A stretch of 64,000 nucleotides of DNA from Siphonobacter curvatus (GTDB lineage Bacteria > Bacteroidota > Bacteroidia > Cytophagales > Spirosomataceae). The notes under the pieces were generated by a model. It saw nothing but the letters and a program-made list of their open reading frames with translations. It ran no database searches and was not told where the DNA came from. The first letter of the stretch is position 1. Every line of letters starts with the position of its first letter. Where the stretch lies: contig NZ_PTRA01000008.1 of NCBI RefSeq assembly GCF_002943425.1, forward strand, positions 2,501-66,500. The letters are read 5' to 3'. Positions 43,501-52,900 of the stretch are shown one piece after another. Both the position numbers and the translations under genes were made by a program.

Positions 43501-44491
43501 CGATACCGGAGCAGTTTATCCGTTGAACCTGACCTTGCCCGAGGCAGGTGATTACCAGATTCAGATTTCTTACGCGAACGGAGCTACGATTTACCGAAAC
43601 CTGAGCAGTAGTACGAAGCCCTATCCCTTCTCCCTTTCTAACGTCTTTTCCATTACTGGAAATACGGCCGGTTCGGCTGCCAACACCTACTACTACTATC
43701 TGTATGATTTGAGCGTACGGGCAAACGGATGTACGAGTAGTCGTTTGGCCATTCCCATTACGGCGGGCACCGTGACTTCGCCCGCCCAAATTACGGCCGG
43801 AGCGAATGCTACGCTTTGCCAGAACAGTTCATTGACTTTACAAGCCAACACGGGTACGGGTTTCGTGTACCAGTGGTACCGCGAGAATCAGCCTATTTCG
43901 GGAGCTACCGGAGCTACGGTTACGGTCACACAGGCCGGCAATTACACCGTTCGTGTATCCGAAGCTTCGGGGTGTGAAACTACATCGTCGCCCACTAGTG
44001 TTCAGCTACAGGCCGTTTCGGTCCCAACCATTGGCCGGGAAGAACTCAAACTTACCTCTTCTCAAGCAGTGGCTTATCAATGGTATCGCGATGGTACCTT
44101 GATTACCGGAGCAACCAGCCAAAATTATCTGGTGGGACAGTCTGGGTCGTACACCGTACAAACCAAAAATGCCGCGGGATGTACGGCCACCTCCGAGCCT
44201 ACGACGGTAACCATTACCGCCATTGCTCCCGAGCAAACGCAATTTATTTTTACGCTACAGCCCAACCCCGCTCAGGAACGTATTCGCATTACCTATCAGG
44301 CCGTTGGTCTTCAACAAGCCACCGCCCGCATGTATAGCAGCGATGGTAAGTTGATCTTCTCGAAGAGCCTAACCGTTGAAGGGAATCTCTATCAAACCGA
44401 CGTCGATGTAACGCACTGGGCTCCGGGCCTGTATCTGGTTCAGATTTCAGATGGCCAGCGAATCGTCAGCAAACGGTTTATTAAAAACTAA
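40538..44491 (+). CDS. secreted S8 family subtilisin-like protease with GEVED and T9SS sorting domains
   Basis: 1317 residues. Signal peptide MKKLVLLGLSFFALPWVWAQ. The peptidase S8 domain has Asp129 (GIWDGG), His156 (NAHATHVSGT), Asn267 (FSAGNS) and Ser378 (SGTSMASP), so it should be active. Then a GEVED-type domain (about residues 590-740, FADWNLDGDFDDNNE), CARDB/Ig-like repeats (about 745-850, 1120-1240; YQWYRENQPISGATGATVTV and a second YQWYRDGTLITGAT copy) and a C-terminal type IX secretion sorting domain (PNPAQERIRI ... GLYLVQISDGQRIVSKRFIKN). It is probably exported through the Sec and T9SS routes to the cell surface. Confidence 0.92.
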   Translation: MKKLVLLGLSFFALPWVWAQKPISLYTNTTTKQLEKSARQVADAEQQSYTKALSFAQKRGWFIERMYANGRRVKLQGLDALGEPIYLSTFSNVVAAATTRTNTLQTGGSLGLNLTGGSSRMSGRLGIWDGGAVRSDHVELAGRVTQVDNATTANAHATHVSGTMIASGVNPAAKGMATGASLRAWDFTNDLSEITGAASGLLISNHSYGQLAGWDLDEDGTTWRWYGSDAVSETEDYKFGYYDSKAQSLDKLAVNTPNYLICFSAGNSRDAAGVNKPVDGASYNLGSGSTTSTKVRKSNGAFDNIPTYSTAKNILTVGAVGGLPNGINQASDIQQASFSSSGPTDDGRIKPDIMGDGVGLLSSTSTATDAYTTLSGTSMASPNVSGSLFLLQELYGQLNDNQFMRSSTLKGLVIHTAEDAGNPGPDYSFGWGLLNAEKAAMVLLNTDKSHSVAERQLTSGQTYTQQVIASGRGPLTVTITWIDPEATPVAIGPSALNSRTPRLVNDLDIRISDGTTTYQPYILDPNNPTQAATTGDNILDNVEKIYIANPVPGRIYTVTVTHKNNLQGGTQAYSLLMSGMGGTAYCSALATTTNVSKISKVVFGNFSRNLPDGCGSNQVYTDQVAEISVGQTLTYEISVANCNGQNTQKTIRMFADWNLDGDFDDNNETLATSATLTSGGVFNGSLTIPSTVRVGQLIPLRIISREGTTAPTACGNYTAGQTQEYQLKVVKPARDAGVTALLSPENNFCPNGGIALQVAVQNFGTEAQANVPVTAQISDGTTVVATLRGQVSLNAFQQKNVWLTSDFTATANKSYTIIVRTELEGDQLNTNNALTQTRTTAAVIAPQATAQTCGTDGKVTLRNTATGTAFWYDAPSGGNLIAIGNATSLEQKPASGTVYVSLNEFRSKIGPATKSVFAGGGYNQFSPALTVRAEVPVVLESARLYIGNSGKITFTAVNAAGRNVSSVTLDVTATRNPAAAGATTDDPNDTGAVYPLNLTLPEAGDYQIQISYANGATIYRNLSSSTKPYPFSLSNVFSITGNTAGSAANTYYYYLYDLSVRANGCTSSRLAIPITAGTVTSPAQITAGANATLCQNSSLTLQANTGTGFVYQWYRENQPISGATGATVTVTQAGNYTVRVSEASGCETTSSPTSVQLQAVSVPTIGREELKLTSSQAVAYQWYRDGTLITGATSQNYLVGQSGSYTVQTKNAAGCTATSEPTTVTITAIAPEQTQFIFTLQPNPAQERIRITYQAVGLQQATARMYSSDGKLIFSKSLTVEGNLYQTDVDVTHWAPGLYLVQISDGQRIVSKRFIKN

Positions 44492-44500
44492 ATGCTGTAA

Positions 44501-44541
44501 CACAAAAAAAGCTCCCTGTTTGGCAGGGAGCTTTTTTTGTG
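44501..44541. terminator. bidirectional terminator (protease gene / mreD)
   Basis: Perfect 18-bp arms 44501-44518 and 44524-44541 with a 5-nt loop and T7 on both strands, between convergent genes. Confidence 0.9.
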
Positions 44542-44551
44542 GGGATAAGCC

Positions 44552-45055
44552 TTATTTCCCGCGAAAAAATTGCAAGGTCACCATTACAAACGTCGAGTAT
44601 AACGTACTAGTAATGATCTTAATTAACGTCGGTATCAGTAGAGCCAGACTCAGTGCTTCCAGACCAAATAAAAGCGTATGGTGAATCAGAGCGGCGATAA
44701 AGGTATATCGAATCACCCACCAGAGATTCATTACGGCCAGTGTAGGTTCGTTTCGTTCTTCGTACCCCCGAGCTGGGGTCAGCAAACGCAAAATAGCCGG
44801 TCGTATGAAGGCCAGAAAGACGGTACAGGCCGCGTGTAAACCTAAGGTATTGTAGAAAAAATCTACAAATAAACCGGTTGCGAAGGCCAAAAACAGAACC
44901 CGCGTCTGAGGCGTATCGAAGGGCAGCGAAAGGGTACTGGCAATGTATACAAAGCAAAAGGCATGATCGAAAAGAATCATGCTGCGGAAAAAGAAGACCT
45001 GAAGCAGTAAATAAACAAGTACCCAAAGAGCACTACTAAAAAAATTCCGATTCAT
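44552..45055 (-). CDS. mreD: rod shape-determining protein MreD-like
   Basis: 167 residues with five predicted membrane helices and the order mreB-mreC-mreD on the same strand. MreD sequences are poorly conserved; the identification rests on size, topology and position. The C-terminus is RGK after a last helix (STLYSTFVMVTLQFF). Works with MreB and MreC in the elongasome at the inner membrane. The 82-nt gap to mreC holds an inverted repeat with ATCACT/AGTGAT outer and AGCTA inner arms (about 45056-45102). Confidence 0.88.
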   Translation of the reverse strand: MNRNFFSSALWVLVYLLLQVFFFRSMILFDHAFCFVYIASTLSLPFDTPQTRVLFLAFATGLFVDFFYNTLGLHAACTVFLAFIRPAILRLLTPARGYEERNEPTLAVMNLWWVIRYTFIAALIHHTLLFGLEALSLALLIPTLIKIITSTLYSTFVMVTLQFFRGK

Positions 45056-45137
45056 TGATCACTGGCTGTTAGCTATCAGCTGGGGGCTTTTAGCTAGTGA
45101 TGGGTTCATTCAACGAAAATCCCTCCGTTTGAAAGTC

Positions 45138-45980
45138 TTATTTTGCCTGGATAGTTTTTTCTAACTGTTCCTGCTCTTTCTGAAGGCGGTTGTTGATGAT
45201 GTACACGTAAGACAAATTACGAAAATCCGTGGCTAATTTCAGATCAATATCCCAGAAGGTCTGATCTGAGCTAACCCCCAGTTTCTTCACTGTTCCTACC
45301 ATGATACCACCGGGGAATACTGAGTTCAGTTGGGAGGTTACTACCGTATCGCCCATTTTCACCGACTTATACCGTGATACATCGAATAACTTAACGACTT
45401 CTGTATTATCTCCCTCCCAGCGACTGGAACCGATTTCTCCGCTACGTTTTACCTGAGAAGAAATTCGCATGGGCGGATCCAGGTGCAATAATGAGGTAAC
45501 CAGTGAGAAGTGTTCTGAACAGCCTCTAATGATTCCGACTACGCCTGTGGGTGAAACAACCCCCATACCCGGTAAGATACCATCGGCCGTGCCTTTATCG
45601 AGCGTCAGATAGTTATTCTGAGCAACGACAATAGAGTTTTTCACCACCTTGGCTACGATGGGTTGAAAACGGGCTGCTACCGTAGAATCCGCTTTGTAAT
45701 TGATGATCGTAGGAACCTGCTGGCCTTTCAGCGTAGTCAACTCTGCATTCAGTCGGGCATTTTCTGCGGCTAAACCCGCATTTACTTGACCCAGATTTAA
45801 ATATTGGGTAATCGATGCCTGGAGTTGAAGTCCTTTCGCTACGTAATAGTTGGTCGTATGAAAATAGATGGCACTCGGGTAATTATTGAACTTGAAGTAA
45901 AACCACAAGCTCAACACTTCCAGCAAAACGAATACGATAAAGGCCCGCTGCCGGGCGATAAAGGCAAATAGCGAATTCAT
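45138..45980 (-). CDS. mreC: rod shape-determining protein MreC
   Basis: 280 residues: short cytosolic start, one membrane helix (about residues 11-28), a coiled coil (about 65-90, AAENARLNAELTTLKG) and the beta-barrel MreC domain (about 100-265), with LTLDKGTADGILPGMGVVSPTGVVGII and MGDTVVTSQLNSVFPGGIMVGTV, both characteristic. It acts in the periplasm, linking MreB to the wall synthases. The 123-nt gap to mreB contains a long palindrome. Confidence 0.95.
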   Translation of the reverse strand: MNSLFAFIARQRAFIVFVLLEVLSLWFYFKFNNYPSAIYFHTTNYYVAKGLQLQASITQYLNLGQVNAGLAAENARLNAELTTLKGQQVPTIINYKADSTVAARFQPIVAKVVKNSIVVAQNNYLTLDKGTADGILPGMGVVSPTGVVGIIRGCSEHFSLVTSLLHLDPPMRISSQVKRSGEIGSSRWEGDNTEVVKLFDVSRYKSVKMGDTVVTSQLNSVFPGGIMVGTVKKLGVSSDQTFWDIDLKLATDFRNLSYVYIINNRLQKEQEQLEKTIQAK

Positions 45981-46018
45981 AGAATAAGACAGCGGATTAC
46001 AAAGAGACGATAGAGAAC

Positions 46019-46084
46019 AGCGAATAGATGACAGAGCCTAGAATATTAGCCATGCTAACTTCTACTCTCCGTCATCTATTCGCT
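46019..46084. repeat. 66-bp palindrome between mreC and mreB
   Basis: Arms 46019-46036 and 46067-46084 pair at 17 of 18 positions around a 30-nt loop. No T-run follows. Its overall size equals that of the palindrome at 4690-4755, and both have purine-rich left arms, but the sequences differ. Confidence 0.6.
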
Positions 46085-46103
46085 CTATACTTTAATCGCT
46101 CTT

Positions 46104-47135
46104 CTAGCTAATAAGCACAGCTTTGTACTTATCCAGATCTTTCAGCACTTCGCCCGTACCCCGTACGACAGCCCGTAGTGGATCATCGGCGATGTGAATG
46201 GGAAGTTTCGTTTTCGCACCTAAACGTTTATCCAGACCGTGCAGCAGGGCACCGCCACCCGTCAGGTGAATACCGTTGTGATAAATATCCGCCGAAAGCT
46301 CTGGCGGTGACGTTTCCAAGGCTTTCATCGTGGCTTCTTCAATCTTGGAAATCGATTTGTCGAGTGCGTAGGCAATCTCCGAATACGTTACCTTGATTTC
46401 TTTGGGAATACCCGTCATCAAATCCCGACCGCGGATTTCGAAATCGGCAGGTGGGTTTTCCAATTCGGGCAACGCTGCTCCTACTTCAATCTTGATCAGC
46501 TCCGCCGAACGCTCCCCGATCAACAGGTTGTGTTCGCGTCGCATGTAATCCACAATATCACGGGTGAATACGTCACCGGCAATGCGTACCGACGCTTCGC
46601 AGACGATACCGGAAAGAGCGATCACGGCGATCTCAGTTGTACCTCCTCCGATGTCCACAATCATGGAACCGTTGGGCTGCTGGATGTCGATACCGATACC
46701 CAGAGCGGCCGCAATAGGCTCATGTACCATGTATACTTCCTTGGCACCGGCATGCTCGCACGAATCTTTTACAGCTCGTTTTTCCACCTCTGTAATGCCG
46801 GAAGGAATACAAACGACCATCCGGTGTGAAGGAGTGAAGAAACGTAGCCCCTTACGTTCGTCAATCATTTTAATCATCCCCCGAATCATCAGCTCGGCGG
46901 CCGTAAAGTCAGCAATTACGCCGTCCTTCAAAGGCCGAATCGTTTTGATGTTTTCGTTGGTTTTTTCGTGCATTTGCATGGCCCGGTGGCCAATGGCAAG
47001 TACTTTACCACTAGTTTTATCGAGGGCGATAATAGAAGGTTCGTCTACTACTATTTTGCCTTTATGAATAATGAGCGTATTGGCCGTGCCCAAATCGATC
47101 GCTATGTCGCTGGTTAGAAAATCGAATAATGCCAT
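46104..47135 (-). CDS. mreB: rod shape-determining protein MreB (actin-like)
   Basis: 343 residues. Phosphate 1 motif SDIAIDLGTANTLI (about residue 9), phosphate 2 motif VDIGGGTTEIAVI (about residue 162) and adenosine motif HLTGGGALLHGLDKRLG (about residue 292). Forms membrane-associated filaments that direct lateral wall synthesis, implying a rod-like or elongating cell. On the minus strand upstream, TAATTTTG (47191-47184) is an exact TAnnTTTG match and may be its promoter; no clear -33 was seen. Divergent from rnr. Confidence 0.98.
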   Translation of the reverse strand: MALFDFLTSDIAIDLGTANTLIIHKGKIVVDEPSIIALDKTSGKVLAIGHRAMQMHEKTNENIKTIRPLKDGVIADFTAAELMIRGMIKMIDERKGLRFFTPSHRMVVCIPSGITEVEKRAVKDSCEHAGAKEVYMVHEPIAAALGIGIDIQQPNGSMIVDIGGGTTEIAVIALSGIVCEASVRIAGDVFTRDIVDYMRREHNLLIGERSAELIKIEVGAALPELENPPADFEIRGRDLMTGIPKEIKVTYSEIAYALDKSISKIEEATMKALETSPPELSADIYHNGIHLTGGGALLHGLDKRLGAKTKLPIHIADDPLRAVVRGTGEVLKDLDKYKAVLIS

Positions 47136-47356
47136 TGGAAGCCTCTGAGCGTCAGTTTTTTGGTTTCAATTCTTAGGAATGTGCAAAATTAGAGAATCTA
47201 TCGCAGAATAGCCCGCGAAAGATTTTTTAAATCGTACAACGTAATTAGTTGTTCTTTGCTACGTGTATAGGTATTTCCAATCCGTATGTGCTTTATTTTC
47301 AACGCAGAACCAATTCACTCAACCATCTGTTAATCAATACGTAACAATATTTTTAC

Positions 47357-49771
47357 ATGAAAAAGAATTCCAAAGAAAAACATACTGCCTCGAAAGAAGA
47401 ACGCTTTATCACTCAACTAAAGGCCGAAATTCACTCTTTTTTTGATATTAATTACAACGAGTCTTTTACAATTTCTGAGTTGTGCGATCGAATGGATGTA
47501 CGGGGAAAATCCCTTCGGGAGATTTATCGCCTGATGATCGAGGAGTTGCACGAGGATGGAAAGCTACTACTTGAAAACGGTAAGTATCAGATAGATACGG
47601 GCTTAAAATTCCGTACAGGACGGCTTGAACACGTCAATAAAAATTTTGGATTTGTTGTTTTAGATAACGCTCAGGAAGGCGAAGCCGATGTGTACGTGCC
47701 TACTGAAAATTTAAATACGGCTCTGGATGGAGACCAGGTGAAGATTTCCGTCTGGAAAGGGAGCCGGCGTTCGAACTACCGTCCCGAAGGCGAAGTGCTT
47801 GAAGTCGTTCAGCGAATCCGTAAGGAATTGGTAGGTACTTTCGAACAGATGAGCCCGAAGTACGGCTTTGTTTACCCAGATAATCGTCGCGTTTATAACA
47901 GTTTCTTTGTCCGCAGTGAAGATTTTAATGGCGTTCAGGATGGACAAAAAGTGATCGTAGAGATTACCAAATTTCCTGCTGAAGGGCAAAGAGCGGAAGG
48001 AAAGGTTAAAATCGTATTAGGCGATGCGGGAGATAACGATACGGAAATGCACGCGATTCTGGCGGAATTCGGCTTGCCCAATGAATTCCCCGCTCAGGTA
48101 GATGCCGAAGCGAATGCGATCTCAGAGAAAATTCAGGTTAAAGAAATCAAGAAGCGTCGGGACTTCCGCCCCATTACGACATTTACAATTGACCCGGCCG
48201 ATGCCAAGGATTTTGATGATGCTCTCTCCATCGAGTATCTGGATAACGGAAATATCCGCGTTGGGGTACACATCGCTGACGTAACCCACTATATCCAGCC
48301 GAATACGGAGCTGGAAAAAGAAGCGTACATGCGAGCTACTTCGGTGTATTTAGTAGATCGTACGGTACCGATGCTTCCTGAAAAGCTTTCGAATAATCTA
48401 TGCTCGCTACGTCCGAATGAAGATAAGCTGACGTTCTCAGCGGTATTTGAACTCGACAACCAGGCCCGGATTAAAGAAGAATGGTTTGGTCGCACCATTA
48501 TTCACTCCGACCGCCGCTTTAGCTACGAAGAAGCTCAGGAGTTACTGGAAACGCAAGTTACGCCCGATACGGAGGCAGAAATGCAGCCCCAAGAGCCGGC
48601 GAAAGGACGGAAGAAAAAGGCAACCGCCCTTCCACCTACTACGAATTTCACCCAGCACCTGCACGTGCTGAACGATCTGGCCAAGAAACTTCGGGACGAA
48701 CGCTTTCGGAAAGGTGCGGTTAATTTTGAAACCGTTGAAGTTAAATTCCGCTTAGACGAGAATGGTAAGCCGCTGGAAGTCTATCAAAAAGTCCGGAAAG
48801 ATGCTCACAAGTTGATTGAAGAGTTCATGCTGCTGGCGAATAAACGCGTCGCTGAATTTGTTTTCAACCTGCGGAAAGAAGAACCCCGGAATACGATGGT
48901 CTACCGAATTCACGAAGCTCCCGATAAAGATCGGCTGAAAACCTTTGCGGATTTTGCCCTGCGTTTCGGGTATCAGGTGAATGTAGAGGGTAATATTTCC
49001 AGTTCGCTCAACAACATGATGACGGCCGTAGAAGGCAAGCCCGAACAAAACCTGATGGAAAATCTGGCGATTCGGACGATGGCCAAAGCCCGGTATTCCA
49101 CCGAGGAAATTGGTCACTTTGGATTGGCTTTCTCGCACTACTCGCACTTTACCTCGCCGATTCGCCGGTACCCGGATATGATGGCTCACCGGCTGCTCCA
49201 GCACTACTTGGATGGCAAGGAATCGCCCAATAAGAATGAATTTGAAGGTCGCTGCAAACACAGCTCCGAGCGGGAGAAAATGGCTGCCGAAGCCGAACGG
49301 GCCAGTATCAAATACAAACAGGTCGAATTCATGCAGACGCGTGAAGGCGAAGTGTTCACGGGTATGGTTTCCGGCGTAACGGAGTTTGGGGTGTTTGTGG
49401 AAATCAAGGAAACGGCCAGCGAAGGCATGGTACGCCTGAGTGAACTGAAAGACGATTATTACGAACTCGACGAAGCTAACTACCGACTCATCGGACAGCG
49501 ATCAGGCCGGATCATCAACTTTGGAGATATGGTACAGGTAAAAGTGAAGGAAGCAAACCTGAGCCGCCGTACGATTGATCTGGAGTTGCTAGGCATTATG
49601 AGTACGGGGGAAGCTCCACGGATGAAACCCCTGCCCAGATCCACGGGTCGATCGGGACGTAATGAGAACCGAAGCGGAGGTGGAAGAAAATCTTCATCCC
49701 GGGGTAATGACAGCAGCCGTAGAAATGGCAATAGTGGGAAGTCGGAAACTAAAGGTCGCAAGCGACGTTAG
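47357..49771 (+). CDS. rnr: ribonuclease R
   Basis: 804 residues. 3'-5' exoribonuclease degrading structured RNA. Winged-helix/OB cold-shock domains occupy about residues 1-220. The RNB catalytic domain starts near residue 255 with DPADAKDFDDALS (metal-binding Asp residues). The S1 domain is at about 650-725 (GEVFTGMVSGVTEFGVFVEI). The tail (about 745-804) is rich in Arg/Gly/Ser/Lys, typical of RNA-binding extensions. An insert of charged residues in the RNB domain (about 400-425, PQEPAKGRKKKATALPPTT) is common in Bacteroidota. First gene of a long plus-strand run. Confidence 0.97.
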   Translation: MKKNSKEKHTASKEERFITQLKAEIHSFFDINYNESFTISELCDRMDVRGKSLREIYRLMIEELHEDGKLLLENGKYQIDTGLKFRTGRLEHVNKNFGFVVLDNAQEGEADVYVPTENLNTALDGDQVKISVWKGSRRSNYRPEGEVLEVVQRIRKELVGTFEQMSPKYGFVYPDNRRVYNSFFVRSEDFNGVQDGQKVIVEITKFPAEGQRAEGKVKIVLGDAGDNDTEMHAILAEFGLPNEFPAQVDAEANAISEKIQVKEIKKRRDFRPITTFTIDPADAKDFDDALSIEYLDNGNIRVGVHIADVTHYIQPNTELEKEAYMRATSVYLVDRTVPMLPEKLSNNLCSLRPNEDKLTFSAVFELDNQARIKEEWFGRTIIHSDRRFSYEEAQELLETQVTPDTEAEMQPQEPAKGRKKKATALPPTTNFTQHLHVLNDLAKKLRDERFRKGAVNFETVEVKFRLDENGKPLEVYQKVRKDAHKLIEEFMLLANKRVAEFVFNLRKEEPRNTMVYRIHEAPDKDRLKTFADFALRFGYQVNVEGNISSSLNNMMTAVEGKPEQNLMENLAIRTMAKARYSTEEIGHFGLAFSHYSHFTSPIRRYPDMMAHRLLQHYLDGKESPNKNEFEGRCKHSSEREKMAAEAERASIKYKQVEFMQTREGEVFTGMVSGVTEFGVFVEIKETASEGMVRLSELKDDYYELDEANYRLIGQRSGRIINFGDMVQVKVKEANLSRRTIDLELLGIMSTGEAPRMKPLPRSTGRSGRNENRSGGGRKSSSRGNDSSRRNGNSGKSETKGRKRR

Positions 49772-49792
49772 TAGTGCATCCATCACCGTTCG

Positions 49793-49823
49793 AAAGACAT
49801 ACTGCCCTGGGTAGTATGTCTTT
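49793..49823 (+). terminator. terminator of rnr
   Basis: AAAGACATACT and its complement with CCC/GGG inside (49793-49823) followed by TTTTCTTTTTT, about 20 nt past the stop. Confidence 0.8.
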
Positions 49824-49955
49824 TCTTTTTTCGTCGCTATCCTGCCCGCTTTCCAGCAAATTTTTTGTACCTTAATTCGTTCTAGTAATAGATTTTAAAT
49901 AGACGAGTTCGGGTATAATTTTTATACATGGTTTATCGTCAGGCCTCTGCTCCGT

Positions 49956-52900
49956 ATGCAACATTCTTCGATCACTACCTTGCTGGTTCAGCTGGATGAG
50001 TACAAGCGAAAATACTATACGAATCTCCTGCTAAAAGGCGTCATTTTTTCAGCAGCGGTCGTACTCTCCGCGTACTTGTTTTTGAATACACTCGAATATT
50101 TCGGGCATTTTGGTACGACCTTTCGTACCCTTCTATTCTTTGGTTTTCTGGGCGTTTTTCTGTTTTCGCTGGTATTCTGGGTCATCAAACCCATCGTGTA
50201 TCTGTACGGAAAACAAAAGCCGCTGTCGAACGAAGAAGCCGCCCAGCAGATTGGAAGGTTCTTTCCGGAAGTCGGCGATCGTCTCCTGAATACACTTCAA
50301 CTGGTTAGTCTCAATCCCAATCAGAATGAATTACTACGGGCCTCCATCGAACAAAAATCGCAGCAACTCGCCTTTGTGAAATTCGCCGATGCTGTTAAGC
50401 TGAATGAGAATAAACGTTACCTCAAATTTGTCCTCGTTCCAGCCTTAGTCATTGCTGGTATTCTGCTGGTATGGCCGCAGTTCTTCACGAAGTCAACGAC
50501 CCGGATTGTTCATTTCACGAACGAATACGCCGAGGAAGCTCCTTTTACCTTTGTACTGGAAAACAAAAATCTCAAAGCATTTAAAAACGAAGATTACACG
50601 GTTAAGCTTAATCTACAGGGTGAAGCCATCCCGGAGGGCGTGTATCTGACGTTCGAGGGTCGTCGGTTTAAAATGGAAACAACCGACCAGCGGCATTACG
50701 AATATACTTTCCGTAAAGTACAGCAGGATATTTCGTTTACGTTCGAAGCGGCGGGTTATTCCTCTCCTACCTACGAAGTCGATATTATTGCTCGGCCTAA
50801 ACTGACGGGCTTTGAAGTTCAGTTGCATTACCCTTCGTATCTCAACAAGCCTGATGAAGTGGTAAAGAACACGGGTAATCTCACCGTTCCCGAAGGTACG
50901 CAGATCGAATGGCAGTTTGCCGCCACGGAGACCGAGGCCGTTGAGCTAAGTTTTGAAGGCGATCAGGAAAAAAGTACGGCTGAAAAGTCCATGCTCAGTG
51001 GTTTTACCTTCGAAAAATGGGCCAAAAGATCCGGTGAGTATCAGGTCTTTCTGAAGAATAAGTACGCGACCAACCGCGAGCCCGTCAGTTTCTTTCTGAA
51101 CGTCATTCCCGATAAATACCCGACTATTTCGCTGGAACAGTACCGCGATTCTACGCTCTATAATTATCTCGTACTGGGCGGAAATATTGGCGACGATTAC
51201 GGCGTATCCAACCTGCGGCTTTTCTATAAGGTAGTTCGTGAAGGTGGTAAGGACCAGAAAGCCTATGCTTCGGTGGGCATCCCCTTCTCAAAAGGACAAA
51301 CCATTCAGAGTTTCTACTATCAGTGGTCCACGGATAGTTTAAGACTGGCTCCGGGTGATAAAATCGAGTATTTCGTACAGGTATGGGATAACGACGGTGT
51401 TAACGGAGCTAAGTCAGCTAAGACGGGCGTACTCAACTATTCCATTCCTTCCAAGCGATCCATTGAAAAGGAAATTGATCAAGCGGTAGAAAAGACGGAA
51501 AGTCAGATTGATAAATCCCTGAGCAAGGCCCAGCAATTGCGCAAGGAGCTGGCGGCTCTGGAAACCCGTCTCCGCAACAAGCGTGATCTGGATTTTCAGG
51601 ATAAAAAACAAATTGAGGAACTCCTAAAGAAGAAGGAAGAATTACAGAACGAGCTTCGCCAGTTGCAGGAACTGAACCAATCGCTCACGCAAAAGCAGCA
51701 ACGATTCAACGAACAGAAGCCTGAACTGGCTCAGAAATTCGAGCAGTTACAAAAGCTGATGAACGAATTGCTAAAAAGCGATACGGACAAGCTGTATGAG
51801 CAACTCAAACAAATGCTCGAAAAGAATCAGGACGAACGGATGCTGGATATGCTGGATCGTCTGAAAGCCAAAGAGCGTAATTCCGAGAAAGATCTGGACC
51901 GGGCCATGCAGTTGTTTAAACGTCTGCAACGCGAGCAAAAGCTCGACAAGAGTATTGAAGAGTTAAAGAAACTAGCTGAAAATCAGGAGAAATTAGCTCA
52001 GGAAACAGAAAAAGCGAAAGATCAGAAGGATCAAAAAGATGCAGTTTCACAGGATCAAAAAAACAAAAACGATAAAAACGGCAAAAATGAATCTGATTCG
52101 TTGAAAAACCAGAATTCCAAGGAGAACCCCTCCGATCAGAAGAATAAATCAGATCAGAATAGTAAGGATCAAAGTACTAAAGATCAAAGCGGAAAAGACC
52201 AAAACAAGAGCGGTGAAAACTCTCTTCAGCAGGAGCAGGAGAAACTGAAAGAGGAAATGGAAGACGTGAAGAAAGAGCTGAAAGACGTAGAGGAATTAAA
52301 TAAAGAGCTGAAGGAAGAAGAGAAAGACATGGGCAAGCAGGAGCAGCAGGAAATTTCCGAGCAGCAGCAGCAGAGTATGCAGGACATGAAGAGTGGGAAT
52401 AATAAGTCCTCCTCCCAGCGTCAGAAAAAGGCGGCTCAGCAAATGAAAAGTCTGGCCCAGAAGCTCTCGGAGATGAAGCAGGAAGCGGAGATGAAGGAGA
52501 ATCAGGAAAATATGGATGATCTTCGTGATATTCTCGAAAACCTCGTACACCTGAGTTTTGCTCAAGAACGGGTGATGAAAGATTTTCGCGGTATTCAACT
52601 CGCCGATCCCCGCTTCGTAAAATTGGCTCAGGAACAGATTAAGCTTCAGGAAGATGCGAAAATTGTGGAAGACAGCCTTTATTCCCTAGCGAAACGGGTA
52701 TTGCAAATTCAGTCGTTCGTCACCCGTGAAGTCGGCGATATGAAGAAAAATATGGATGATGCGGCCAAATCCATTCGTGAACGTCGGGTATCTCAGGCCA
52801 CTGCCCGTCAGCAGTTCGCCATGACGAACATGAATAATCTAGCCCTGATGCTTTCGGATGTACTGAAACAAATGCAGGAAAACGCCATGAACATGATGGC

